40,932 nt of DNA, taken from NCBI GenBank assembly GCA_028708215.1, contig JAQVZL010000009.1, positions 1 through 40,932 on the forward strand, read 5' to 3'. The notes under the pieces are model-generated. The model was not told where the DNA came from. It did no database searches and saw only the letters and a program-made list of their open reading frames with translations. Source of the DNA: Bacteroidales bacterium (lineage in GTDB: Bacteria > Bacteroidota > Bacteroidia > Bacteroidales > UBA932). This document shows, in pieces, positions 1 through 10,239 of this stretch; the stretch's first letter is position 1, and each line of letters begins with the position of its first letter. The position numbers were made by a program, and so were the translations under genes.

Positions 1-1
1 T

Positions 2-958
2 CTACCTATTACTGGTGGAGAGTCCTACTTAACTTGGAGACAGAATCCATACAGAAGACTTGCTGGTTTCTCAGATGTAAAAAATGACGATACAGTTGTT
101 TTTAATTTTCCACATGGCGATACGGTTCTCACTCAGTTACCTACAGAAGATTATTACACCCATATTCGCATTAATGGCAGAAAGCAGACAATTAGCATGT
201 ATGGACCAATTGTTGTGAGGCCTGTAGATAAAAAGGATAACTACGTAAAAAGATGTGTAGCAGTAGCAGGAGATACAATGGAGATTTTAGATGGGCTTGT
301 ACATATTAATGGAAAAGCTCAGAAATTTTATCCTGGTATACAAAATACATATACTGTTTACACTAATGGAACTCAGTTAAATCCTAAAATCATTGATCAA
401 ATGGGGTTAAACCCAGAGGAGCTCTATTTTGACTCTGCACTACCTGGTTATCCAGATTTTCCAATGAATCAAAAAGAGGCAGTTGAGGTTCTAGCTTTTG
501 CCAATGTCAAAGATGTTAAGCAGAATATAGATCTTTATCCTCCAGATTTCCCCGATTCTAAACAGATGATTTTTCCCTTCTCGGAGGGTGAAACATTTAA
601 ATGGACTAAAGATAACTTTGGCCCATTATGGATACCTAAAGAGGGAGAGCAAGTTGAGCTTACAATGGAAAATTTACCTCTGTACCATAGAATAATAGAG
701 ACTTATGAAAACAATAAACTCTCTATAAAAGATGGGATTATTTACATCAATGATATAGCTAGCGATAGTTATACCTTTAAAATGAACTACTACTTTATGC
801 TTGGCGATAATAGGCACAACTCTTTAGATTCACGCTATTGGGGTTTCGTACCAGAGTCTCACATTGTGGGGTCGCCAGCTGTGATATGGTTTTCAAAAAA
901 CCGATTCAAAGCTTTTCCAAAAAACATTAGATGGAAGAGGATTTTTAAATTTGTGTAA
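2..958 (+). CDS. lepB: Signal peptidase I, Bacteroidota-type, 5'-truncated by window edge
   Basis: Reading frame is open from base 2 (LPITGGESYLTWRQNPYRRLAGF...), upstream of the listed ORF start at 197. Motifs 'KRCVAVAGDTMEI' and 'YFMLGDNRHNSLDSRYWGFVPESHIVG' are SPase I hallmarks. Confidence 0.93.
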   Translation, partial: LPITGGESYLTWRQNPYRRLAGFSDVKNDDTVVFNFPHGDTVLTQLPTEDYYTHIRINGRKQTISMYGPIVVRPVDKKDNYVKRCVAVAGDTMEILDGLVHINGKAQKFYPGIQNTYTVYTNGTQLNPKIIDQMGLNPEELYFDSALPGYPDFPMNQKEAVEVLAFANVKDVKQNIDLYPPDFPDSKQMIFPFSEGETFKWTKDNFGPLWIPKEGEQVELTMENLPLYHRIIETYENNKLSIKDGIIYINDIASDSYTFKMNYYFMLGDNRHNSLDSRYWGFVPESHIVGSPAVIWFSKNRFKAFPKNIRWKRIFKFV

Positions 959-1030
959 ATATTTTGGATAAGAAAAAAATATTCCCGATATTTGCAACCC
1001 TTGAAAAAATATTAAATTTTACTATATACA

Positions 1031-1273
1031 ATGGCACGAGTTTGTCAAGTTACAGGAAAGATGAGAATGATTGGGAACAATGTTTCTCACTCTAAGCGCA
1101 GGACAAAGCGCGAGTTTGCACCCAATTTGCAGAATAAACGTTTTTGGTTAGAAGATGAGCAAAGATTTATAAATCTTAAAGTCTCGGCTGCAGGTATGCG
1201 AACTATTAATAAGAAGGGTCTTAGTGCTGTTTTAAAAGAGTCTAAGGCTAAAGGTTTAATCAACGTGATCTAA
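1031..1273 (+). CDS. rpmB: 50S ribosomal protein L28
   Basis: [34 protein letters not shown]... L28 signature. Confidence 0.97.
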   Translation: MARVCQVTGKMRMIGNNVSHSKRRTKREFAPNLQNKRFWLEDEQRFINLKVSAAGMRTINKKGLSAVLKESKAKGLINVI

Positions 1274-1286
1274 TACATAAAGCAAT

Positions 1287-1469
1287 ATGGCAAAGAAAGG
1301 TAACAGAGTTCAGGTTATACTGGAGTGTACCGAGCAAAGAGAAAGTGGTGTTCCTGGAATTTCTAGATACATCACTACCAAGAATAAAAAAAATACGACC
1401 CAACGTTTAGAGCGTAAAAAATACAACAAGTTCATGAAGAAGGTAACTCTTCATCGTGAGATTAAGTAA
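1287..1469 (+). CDS. rpmG: 50S ribosomal protein L33
   Basis: [17 protein letters not shown]...[24 protein letters not shown]; adjacent to rpmB. Confidence 0.96.
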   Translation: MAKKGNRVQVILECTEQRESGVPGISRYITTKNKKNTTQRLERKKYNKFMKKVTLHREIK

Positions 1470-1491
1470 GAACAGTTAAAAATTAAATATA

Positions 1492-1650
1492 ATGGCTAAG
1501 AAATCAGTTGCTAAGTTCTCTGCAGATAAAGCATCTAATAAAAAAAGTGTTAAGTGTATTCGCATGGTACGCTCAGACCGTAGCGGTTCTTATCTCTTTC
1601 AAGAAGAGATGATTCCTACAGATGAGGTTAAGGAGTTCTTTAACAAGTAA
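1492..1650 (+). CDS. DUF4295 family small protein (52 aa)
   Basis: ORF MAKKSVAKFSADKASNKKSVKCIRMVRSDRSGSYLFQEEMIPTDEVKEFFNK; typical Bacteroidota neighbour of rpmG and ftsY. Below the size cut-off of the supplied ORF track. Confidence 0.9.
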   Translation: MAKKSVAKFSADKASNKKSVKCIRMVRSDRSGSYLFQEEMIPTDEVKEFFNK

Positions 1651-1673
1651 TCAATTTAATTGAAATCACATAT

Positions 1674-1707
1674 AACCTGGTACATTTTTTTGTGCCAGGT
1701 TTTTTTT
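1674..1707 (+). terminator. Rho-independent terminator after rpmB-rpmG-DUF4295
   Basis: Stem AACCTGGTACA / TGTGCCAGGTT (one T.G pair) followed by a T run. Confidence 0.85.
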
Positions 1708-1739
1708 ATTACTATCTCTTAGTAATAAACTATTATTAG

Positions 1740-1747
1740 TATCTTTG
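1740..1747 (+). promoter_or_regulatory. Candidate Bacteroidota -7 element TATCTTTG for ftsY
   Basis: Matches TAnnTTTG, directly after the upstream terminator and before the ATGs at 1760/1766. Confidence 0.6.
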
Positions 1748-1759
1748 CTAGTTAAAATA

Positions 1760-2719
1760 ATGAATATGGCACTTTTTGGATTGTTTGGCTCTAAAAGTAG
1801 AGAAGAGAAAAAAGCACTCGAAGAGGGTTTGCAAAAAACTAAAGTTGGGTTATTTGAAAAACTTTCTAGAGCTGTTGCGGGTAAATCTAAAGTAGATGAA
1901 ACAACTTTAGATGATTTAGAAGAGGCTCTTATTGAATCTGATATAGGTGTAGAGACAACACTTAAAATAATAGAGAGGCTAGAAAAGAGAGTTGCGCGCG
2001 ATAAGTTCATGAATAGTTCTGAGCTAAACTCAATTTTGCGAAGTGAAATTGAAGATTTGCTTAATATAGATGATAACTATACAGAGCAAGAACCATTTGA
2101 TTTTTCTAAAAAGCCATATGTTATCTTAGTTGTTGGTGTAAATGGAGTTGGAAAAACTACTACAATAGGGAAGTTAGCTGCAAAATTAAAAGCTTCTGGT
2201 AAAGAGGTTATATTAGGAGCTTCAGATACCTTTAGAGCAGCTGCAGTAGAACAACTAACTATTTGGAGTGAAAGAGCAGGAGTGCCTATTGTTAAGCAAA
2301 ATATGGGGTCTGACCCTGCCTCTGTAGCATTCGATACAGTCTCAAAAGCAGTAGCTACTAGTGCCGATGTGGTTTTGATAGATACTGCAGGTAGGCTTCA
2401 TAATAAGGTTAATCTTATGAATGAGTTAACTAAAATAAGGAATGTTGTGAGAAAAGTTATTCCAGATGCTCCCCATGAAGTGCTTTTAGTTTTAGATGGA
2501 TCTACCGGGCAAAATGCCTTTTTACAAGCAAAGGAGTTTACTAAAGCTACAGACGTTACTGCTCTTGCAGTTACTAAGCTTGATGGAACAGCCAAAGGTG
2601 GAGTTGTTATAGGAATATCAGACCAATTTAAAATTCCTGTAAAATTCATAGGAGTAGGAGAGAAAATTGAAGATTTACAACTCTTTAATAAAAAAGAGTT
2701 TGTAGAGTCACTTTTTTAA
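1760..2719 (+). CDS. ftsY: Signal recognition particle receptor FtsY
   Basis: NG-domain motifs GVNGVGKTTTIGKLAAKL, DTFRAAAVEQL, DTAGRLHNK, TKLDGTAKGG. ORF track uses TTG at 1745, which overlaps the -7 element, so ATG 1760 or 1766 is preferred. Confidence 0.95.
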   Translation: MNMALFGLFGSKSREEKKALEEGLQKTKVGLFEKLSRAVAGKSKVDETTLDDLEEALIESDIGVETTLKIIERLEKRVARDKFMNSSELNSILRSEIEDLLNIDDNYTEQEPFDFSKKPYVILVVGVNGVGKTTTIGKLAAKLKASGKEVILGASDTFRAAAVEQLTIWSERAGVPIVKQNMGSDPASVAFDTVSKAVATSADVVLIDTAGRLHNKVNLMNELTKIRNVVRKVIPDAPHEVLLVLDGSTGQNAFLQAKEFTKATDVTALAVTKLDGTAKGGVVIGISDQFKIPVKFIGVGEKIEDLQLFNKKEFVESLF

Positions 2720-2782
2720 TAGTTTTAGACTTTTACCAAAAAGAGACAGAATTAATTTCAAAAATATATAAAAACGTACCAT

Positions 2783-5251
2783 ATGAAAATATCGTATAAC
2801 TGGCTTAGAAGATATATAGATACAAATATTTCAGTTCTTGAAGTAGAAAATATATTAACCGCAATAGGCTTAGAGGTAGAAGGAGTAGAGCAAGTAGAGG
2901 AGATACCAGGAGGTTTGCAGGGAGTTGTAGTAGGAGAAGTAGTTGAATGTAAGAAGCACCCAGATGCAGATAAACTAAGTGTTACAAAAGTAGATATTGG
3001 TAAGGAAGGTTTGCTCAACATTGTTTGTGGTGCCCCTAATGTAGCTGCTGGTCAGAAGGTTTTTGTTGCAACTGTAGGAACAACTTTAACTTTTTCTAAT
3101 GGAGAGACTCTTAAACTTAAAAAATCTAAGATTAGAGGTCAAGAGAGTATGGGAATGATTTGTGCCCAAGATGAGCTTGGGATAGGTGACTCTCACGATG
3201 GCATTATGGTGTTGCCGCAGGAGTCACAAATTGGCTTAAGCGCAAAAGAGTTTTTAAACCTTGAGACAGATATAGTGTTTGAGATTGGTTTAACTCCTAA
3301 TAGAGTTGATGCTGCCTCGCATATTGGTGTTGCTCGCGATTTGAATGCATATCTTAAGTTTCATAATTTGCATAGTAATTTTGAAATTCCATCTGTATTA
3401 GATTTTGACAAACTTCCTCGTTCTCTAGGTAATGCAAGCTCAATAAAGATAAAGTTAGAGGCTCCAGAGGGAGCTCCAAAATATTATGGAATTACATTAG
3501 ATAACATTGAGGTAGCTCCGTCGCCAGATTGGCTTCAAAAATTATTGCGTTCTATTGGTATAAGACCAATAAATAATGTGGTTGATATAACCAACTTTGT
3601 ATTGCATGAAACAGGCCATCCTTTACATGCTTTTGATTACCATAAAATTGAAGGAGAGACAGTTGTTGTAAGAAGAGCTAAGGAGAAAGAGAAGTTTAAA
3701 ACTTTAGATGGTGTTGAACGAGAACTAAGTAGCCAAGATTTAATGATTTGCGATCAATCTAAGCCTATGTGTATTGGGGGAGTCTTTGGTGGAGAAGATT
3801 CAGGAGTGTCTAGCTCAACTACTGCTATATTCTTGGAAAGCGCCTACTTTAACCCTGTTTCTGTGCGAAAAAGCTCAAAAAGACATACTCTCAAAACAGA
3901 TGCCTCTTTTCGTTATGAACGGGGGGCAGACCCAGAGGTATTAACTTATGCATGTAAGAGAGCTACTCAACTTCTATGTGAGATAGCGGGAGCAAAAATT
4001 GTTGGAGATATTGTTAGGTGTGAGCCTGAACCTTTAAATAGGGTGAAAATATCTTTAGATTATGCAAGGATAGAGTCTCTTATTGGAAAGAAAATTGGCA
4101 AAGAGAATATTCTTTCAATCTTATCTTATTTAGAATTTGATATTTTAAAAGAAGAAGAGAATGGTTGCGAAGTAGCTGTGCCAATGTATAGGGTAGATGT
4201 AACTCGTGAATGCGATGTTGTAGAGGAGGTATTAAGAATATATGGCTATAACAATATTGAGCTTCCTCAAAGAATGAGTGCATCTCTTTCACCTGGAATA
4301 GAGCCAGATCCAGAAAAGATAAGAGAGTTGTGTGCAAATCTATTGGTGAACAATGGTTTTTATGAGACAATGAATAACTCATTAACTAAAAGCGACTACT
4401 ACTCTAAACTAACAACTTTCCCACAAGAGAATTTAGTTTCATTACTAAACCCTCTTAGTTCAGATTTAAACTCAATGCGCCAAACCCTGCTGTTGAATGG
4501 GTTAGAGGTAATATCATATAATATTAATCACCAAAATAGTGAACTAAAGTTATTTGAGTTCGGTAATGTATATAGCTTAATAACTAGTAATAATAGCAAA
4601 ACCGAGCTTGAAAAACATGTCGAGAGTTCAAAATTGTCTCTTTTTGTAACAGGTCAAGGTGAGCCATACTGGAGAGGCAAACGTAGTGGAGGTTCTTACT
4701 TTATGCTTAAAGGCTATTTAGAATTGATTTTTAAACGTTTTGGAGTAGATATTTTTGAGTTAGAGTATGAGGTAGCTCCAGCCGATCTGTTTGCAGAAGG
4801 CTTAACAATCAAAACAAAGGGTGGTAAAACAGTTGCAGTAATGGGAACTATAAGTGCATCTTTGCTTAAGAAATTCGATATTAAGCAGGCTATTTATGGA
4901 GCAGAAATATCTTGGGATGTTTTATTAAATATGGTAAAGAAGAATAAAGTGCTTTATCAAGAGCTCCCTAAATATCCAGAAGTTACTAGAGATTTAGCTC
5001 TTTTGATAGATAAAGAAATATCTTATTCAGATATTCGTAATTGTGCTTTATCTACTGAGAAAAAGCTACTTAAAAACATTGTTCTTTTTGATGTTTACAG
5101 AGGAGATAAAATACCAGCTGGGAAAAAGCAGTATGCAATTAGCTTTACTCTTCAAGATAAAGATAAGACGCTTACAGACAAGCATGTAGAGAAAATAATG
5201 AATAAGTTTCTAACTAAGTTCATAAATGAGTTTGGAGCCACCTTACGGTAG
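2783..5251 (+). CDS. pheT: Phenylalanyl-tRNA synthetase beta subunit
   Basis: MKISYNWLRRYID..., tRNA-binding domain, B3/B4, B5 and C-terminal FDX-ACB domain (YPEVTRDLALLID). Confidence 0.97.
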   Translation: MKISYNWLRRYIDTNISVLEVENILTAIGLEVEGVEQVEEIPGGLQGVVVGEVVECKKHPDADKLSVTKVDIGKEGLLNIVCGAPNVAAGQKVFVATVGTTLTFSNGETLKLKKSKIRGQESMGMICAQDELGIGDSHDGIMVLPQESQIGLSAKEFLNLETDIVFEIGLTPNRVDAASHIGVARDLNAYLKFHNLHSNFEIPSVLDFDKLPRSLGNASSIKIKLEAPEGAPKYYGITLDNIEVAPSPDWLQKLLRSIGIRPINNVVDITNFVLHETGHPLHAFDYHKIEGETVVVRRAKEKEKFKTLDGVERELSSQDLMICDQSKPMCIGGVFGGEDSGVSSSTTAIFLESAYFNPVSVRKSSKRHTLKTDASFRYERGADPEVLTYACKRATQLLCEIAGAKIVGDIVRCEPEPLNRVKISLDYARIESLIGKKIGKENILSILSYLEFDILKEEENGCEVAVPMYRVDVTRECDVVEEVLRIYGYNNIELPQRMSASLSPGIEPDPEKIRELCANLLVNNGFYETMNNSLTKSDYYSKLTTFPQENLVSLLNPLSSDLNSMRQTLLLNGLEVISYNINHQNSELKLFEFGNVYSLITSNNSKTELEKHVESSKLSLFVTGQGEPYWRGKRSGGSYFMLKGYLELIFKRFGVDIFELEYEVAPADLFAEGLTIKTKGGKTVAVMGTISASLLKKFDIKQAIYGAEISWDVLLNMVKKNKVLYQELPKYPEVTRDLALLIDKEISYSDIRNCALSTEKKLLKNIVLFDVYRGDKIPAGKKQYAISFTLQDKDKTLTDKHVEKIMNKFLTKFINEFGATLR

Positions 5252-5302
5252 TTTTTACTACTTAGACTTAGCTCTGCTTTTATTAATTTATAGAGTTTTA
5301 AA

Positions 5303-6181
5303 ATGATTAAGAGAATTAAAAGTGTACAAAACTATTTAGCAATGGTTAAGTTCGCTCACACTCTTTTTGCTTTACCTTTTGCTCTTGTTGGTTTTGTTTT
5401 AGCTCTTACTATCTCTAAGGCGAGTTTTTCAATACCCCTATTATTTCTTGTACTTGTAGCTATGGTATCGGCAAGAAATGCTGCTATGGGTTTTAATAGA
5501 TATGTAGATAGAGATATAGATAGTTTAAACCCTAGAACAAAAGAGAGAGAAATTCCATCTGGGAAGATCTCTGCCATAGCTGCTCTTAGATTTGTTATTA
5601 TTAACTCATTAATATTTCTTACAGCTGCATGGTTCATTAATCTATTGAGTTTTGTGCTAGCCTTTCCAACTCTTTTAGTTTTGCTCGGATACAGCTATTT
5701 TAAGCGCTTTAGTGCGCTAAGTCACTATGTTCTTGGCGCTGCACTCTCTATTGCGCCAACAGGGGCTTATATTGCAGTTTCAGGCACATTCCACATAGCT
5801 CCAGTTGTTCTATCTATATTAGTTTTATTTTGGGTTAGTGGTTTTGATATTATCTACTCTCTTGGCGATGAAAAATTTGATAAAGAGAATTCGCTTCACT
5901 CAATACCTCAGTTGGTAGGAACTAAAAAAGCTTTAATAATCTCTTCAGTTAGTCACTGTTTGGTGCTTCCAATGTTGGTTATGTTTTACCTTTCAGTAGA
6001 AGACCTAGGTGTTATTTACATAGTAGGTGCTATAATATTCTCACTATTACTATTATGGCAGCATCTTATTATTTCGTCTAAAGATCTTTCTAAAATTAAT
6101 GCAGCTTTTTTCACAGCAAACGGTATAGCTTCTATAATTTTTGCCCTCTTCACAATTGTAGGCCTACTTACTGCTCACTAA
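5303..6181 (+). CDS. UbiA-family prenyltransferase (4-hydroxybenzoate polyprenyltransferase-like / MqnP-like)
   Basis: NAAMGFNRYVDRDIDSLNPRTKEREIPSGKIS and YSLGDEKFDKE motifs; multiple TM segments. Confidence 0.88.
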   Translation: MIKRIKSVQNYLAMVKFAHTLFALPFALVGFVLALTISKASFSIPLLFLVLVAMVSARNAAMGFNRYVDRDIDSLNPRTKEREIPSGKISAIAALRFVIINSLIFLTAAWFINLLSFVLAFPTLLVLLGYSYFKRFSALSHYVLGAALSIAPTGAYIAVSGTFHIAPVVLSILVLFWVSGFDIIYSLGDEKFDKENSLHSIPQLVGTKKALIISSVSHCLVLPMLVMFYLSVEDLGVIYIVGAIIFSLLLLWQHLIISSKDLSKINAAFFTANGIASIIFALFTIVGLLTAH

Positions 6182-6254
6182 ATTTCCCCACCTAGTAGCT
6201 CTGCTCACACCACTTCATTTAATTAGCTGAAAAAGGGATGTTGCTTTATGTTGA

Positions 6255-6269
6255 GCAGAGCAAAGCAAA
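6255..6269 (+). repeat. Pentanucleotide GCARA tandem (3 units), repeat 1 flank
   Basis: GCAGA GCAAA GCAAA immediately left of repeat copy 1; 5-unit counterpart at 34887-34911. Confidence 0.6.
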
Positions 6270-6276
6270 CTTTGCC

Positions 6277-6398
6277 AGGAGATGATTACACGTAAACGCC
6301 TAACAGGTAGGTATTTAATTTTTCTAAATGAGCTCAAAAGGGCTTATTTTCAAAAGCTAACTACCATGTAATTAGCAACTTGTGTCCAATCATCTCCT
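6277..6398 (+). repeat. Intergenic inverted-repeat element, copy 1 (122 bp)
   Basis: AGGAGATGATT...AATCATCTCCT perfect 11-bp terminal inverted repeats; gapless alignment to 34919-35040 with 98/122 identities by hand count. Confidence 0.85.
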
Positions 6399-6442
6399 GA
6401 GATAAAGTTTCCCACCCAGTAACTAGATAATAATTAATAAAA

Positions 6443-6465
6443 TTGCTTCGCAGGAAGAGGGTGCC
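6443..6465 (+). repeat. 23-bp dispersed repeat, copy A
   Basis: TTGCTTCGCAGGAAGAGGGTGCC; 20/23 identical to 34811-34833. Confidence 0.6.
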
Positions 6466-6535
6466 AAGTATATATATCATAGTTTTAAAGATCTATCTAT
6501 GTTGTAACCTTATTATTAGTAGGTGATTGCTTAGC

Positions 6536-6574
6536 AAAAAAAAGAGACTGCCCAATTTTTAGACAGCCTCTTTT
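6536..6574 (-). terminator. Rho-independent terminator of eno
   Basis: On minus strand: AAAAGAGGCTGTC ... GGCAGTCTCTTTTTTTT stem with U tract. Confidence 0.8.
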
Positions 6575-6595
6575 AAGGAAAAAACAGTTTGTTTA

Positions 6596-7882
<1,287 letters not shown>

Positions 7883-7901
7883 TTAATATGATTGTGTTTT
7901 A

Positions 7902-8618
7902 TTAGTCGCGAAGCATATACTCTATAGTGCTCACAACTCTTACAGTTTTTATTTGAGGTGTATTGGCATCTCTGTCGTAAATAGAGAACTGCCCTTGGCT
8001 TGCTGTTTTAATTTTACCAAGTTTGCTATTAGAGTCTTTTGCAAATTTTTGGGCAGAAGCTCTTGCATTTTTAGTTGCTTCCTCTATCATAGAGGGTTTA
8101 ATTTGGTTTAGTAGAGTGTATAGATATTGAGTTTGATATTGGTAATCTCCAGCTAAAAGTGCTACTCCTTTTTTAAGAAGCTCAGACTGGCTTGAGATTA
8201 TTTTACTAACCAACTCTACCTTATTTGATGTCACAGTAATTACACTAGTGATGTTATAACGGTATTTAGAGGGCTGACTTTGGTACCTCTCTGCATTCAT
8301 ATCAATAATTGAAGGAGCAGATACATAAATCTCATTCTCTTCTAAGCCTTTAGATTTGAGATAAGAGATTATAACTTGGTTTTTGTGATTAATTGCTTTA
8401 TATAGTGTAGATAAATCATTACCTATCTCTTTATATACAACTGGCCATATCACTTTGTTCGCAGGAACTTCTATTTGAGCAAGACCCTTAACTTTAACTA
8501 CTCTCTCGTAAGACTTAAAAGAGATTACAGCGCTTTTAATAAATATCCCTAGAAAAATAAGGCCTAGCATTATAAAGAGACCAGGGAATAGAGTGTTTTT
8601 TGAAATATTAGTTCCCAT
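7902..8618 (-). CDS. SIMPL domain-containing (DUF541) protein
   Basis: VVKVKGLAQIEVPANKVIWPVVYKE; ATKNARASAQKFAKDSNSKLGKI. Confidence 0.85.
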   Translation of the reverse strand: MGTNISKNTLFPGLFIMLGLIFLGIFIKSAVISFKSYERVVKVKGLAQIEVPANKVIWPVVYKEIGNDLSTLYKAINHKNQVIISYLKSKGLEENEIYVSAPSIIDMNAERYQSQPSKYRYNITSVITVTSNKVELVSKIISSQSELLKKGVALLAGDYQYQTQYLYTLLNQIKPSMIEEATKNARASAQKFAKDSNSKLGKIKTASQGQFSIYDRDANTPQIKTVRVVSTIEYMLRD

Positions 8619-8669
8619 AATTTTTGATTAAATTTGCAAATAAATAAAAAGCCTTGTTAAAAGAGCGTG

Positions 8670-8677
8670 CAAATTTA
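8670..8677 (-). promoter_or_regulatory. Candidate -7 element (TAAATTTG on minus strand) for SIMPL-eno
   Basis: CAAATTTA on plus strand about 50 bp upstream of the SIMPL start. Confidence 0.4.
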
Positions 8678-8725
8678 GCAAAGCTTTTTTTAAGTTTATA
8701 ACACTTTAATAACAAATATTAAGCC

Positions 8726-10210
8726 ATGAAACAAATTCTAAAGTTATTATCAATCATAGTGCTGGCCTCTATTACATCTCTATCTCTCTATTCTCAGGAA
8801 AATAGAATATTACGAATTGTAAGAGGCAAGGTAGATAGCACAGCTTCTAAAGTGCATTTCATTGTGGGGGTAGCAGAAAAAGGCTCTCAAGTTTATGTTA
8901 ATAAAGCTTCTGTAAAGCAGTATGAGACAGGTTCATTTGGGGTTGAATTACTGCTTGAAGAGGGAGAAAATAGTGTAGAAGTAGAAGCTAAAAAAGGCGA
9001 TACAGTAGAAAAAGAGAGTTTTACAATCTATTATAAAAAAAAGAAGCCTGTAGTAGCCGAGCCATCAACTACATATACTCTTCCTGTTGTTGTAACCAAA
9101 AGAGGAGCTTATCTCAACTACGGAGTTGGAGGTGACAGATTAGGAGGTGCTAAAATTAATTTTCTTGCTCAGGGAATAAAGATGGAATTACTTGCTGTAG
9201 AGGAGAGTCTCTATAAAGTAAAATTGTCTGAAAATAGGTATGCCTATATTCCTAAAAAGTTTGTAGAGATTTTGCCGTTTGGAGAAAAGCCTAACTTCTC
9301 TCATACAGGCTCATGGACCGTTTCAAAATTTGGAAATAGAGATATAGTAAGAGTCTCTTTAGAGGAGAGGCAGCCATATACTATTTATAGAGACCCTCAA
9401 TTGAATAGAATAGTTGTAGATATTCATGGTGTTGCATGTAATTCAAACTGGATAACACAATATCTTAACTTGGAGGCAATTGAATATGTTCATCTAAATC
9501 AAAAAGAGAGCGATGTTCTCTCTGTAATTATTAAGCTAAAAGATAAATACAGTTGGGGCTATTCTGTAGACTACTCTGGTACTGCACTTGAGATTTCTGT
9601 TAGGCACACTCCAGATGTTTTAAAGGGCAAATCTAAAACTAGATCAAAAAACTCTCTTGCCGGTCTCTACTTTGGTATAGATGCTGGCCATGGAGGCAAA
9701 TCTACTGGAGCAGTGAGCCCCTCTGGTATGAAAGAGAAGGATTTGAACTTAGCTATGGTTTATATGCTTAAAGAAGAGATTGAGAGTAGAGGAGGTAGAG
9801 TTATACTTAGCAGAACAGAAGATATAGATATGACTATGCAAGAGAGAAAAGATCTTTTTATTAATGAAGGTGTAGATATGGTACTCTCTGTACATTGTAA
9901 TGCGGGGGGTAACCCTTTGACTCAAATGGGTACTAGTACTTATTACAGACATATTGAAAACAGACCTCTTGCAAAGAGTGTTCTTAAAAGAATGTTAGAA
10001 CTCAATCTTAAGAACTTTGGGTTAGTAGGGAATTTTAATTTCTCGCTAGTAGCACCAACAGATTTCCCTGCAATTCTTGTTGAAACTCTCTTTATGAGCT
10101 CTCTTCCAGAAGAGGAGCAACTTGCTTCTGAAGAGTTTCAAAAGAAGATAATGGCTAAGGTTGCTTTAGGGTTAGAAGATTATATTAAAATGGTGAAAAG
10201 CTCACTGTAA
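8726..10210 (+). CDS. N-acetylmuramoyl-L-alanine amidase (AMIN + Amidase_3)
   Basis: GIDAGHGGKSTGAVSPSG, MKEKDLNLAMVYMLKEEIESRGGRVILSRTED, SVHCNAGGNP, ILVETLFMS. Confidence 0.93.
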   Translation: MKQILKLLSIIVLASITSLSLYSQENRILRIVRGKVDSTASKVHFIVGVAEKGSQVYVNKASVKQYETGSFGVELLLEEGENSVEVEAKKGDTVEKESFTIYYKKKKPVVAEPSTTYTLPVVVTKRGAYLNYGVGGDRLGGAKINFLAQGIKMELLAVEESLYKVKLSENRYAYIPKKFVEILPFGEKPNFSHTGSWTVSKFGNRDIVRVSLEERQPYTIYRDPQLNRIVVDIHGVACNSNWITQYLNLEAIEYVHLNQKESDVLSVIIKLKDKYSWGYSVDYSGTALEISVRHTPDVLKGKSKTRSKNSLAGLYFGIDAGHGGKSTGAVSPSGMKEKDLNLAMVYMLKEEIESRGGRVILSRTEDIDMTMQERKDLFINEGVDMVLSVHCNAGGNPLTQMGTSTYYRHIENRPLAKSVLKRMLELNLKNFGLVGNFNFSLVAPTDFPAILVETLFMSSLPEEEQLASEEFQKKIMAKVALGLEDYIKMVKSSL

Positions 10211-10239
10211 ATTAAGATTAGAGAATAGATTATTATTGA

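Noticed and set aside
197-958. Signal peptidase starting at 197
   Set aside because: The frame is open to the window edge with conserved SPase I sequence, so 197 is an internal Met and the gene is truncated by the window.
1666-2010. Minus-strand ORF antisense to ftsY
   Set aside because: Low-complexity Ser/Leu-rich shadow translation overlapping a strongly supported gene.
6182-6595. CRISPR array or integron attC site in the ubiA-eno spacer
   Set aside because: Only one inverted-repeat unit, no regularly spaced direct repeats, no cas genes, and no attC R'/R'' core (GTTRRRY/RYYYAAC) arrangement.
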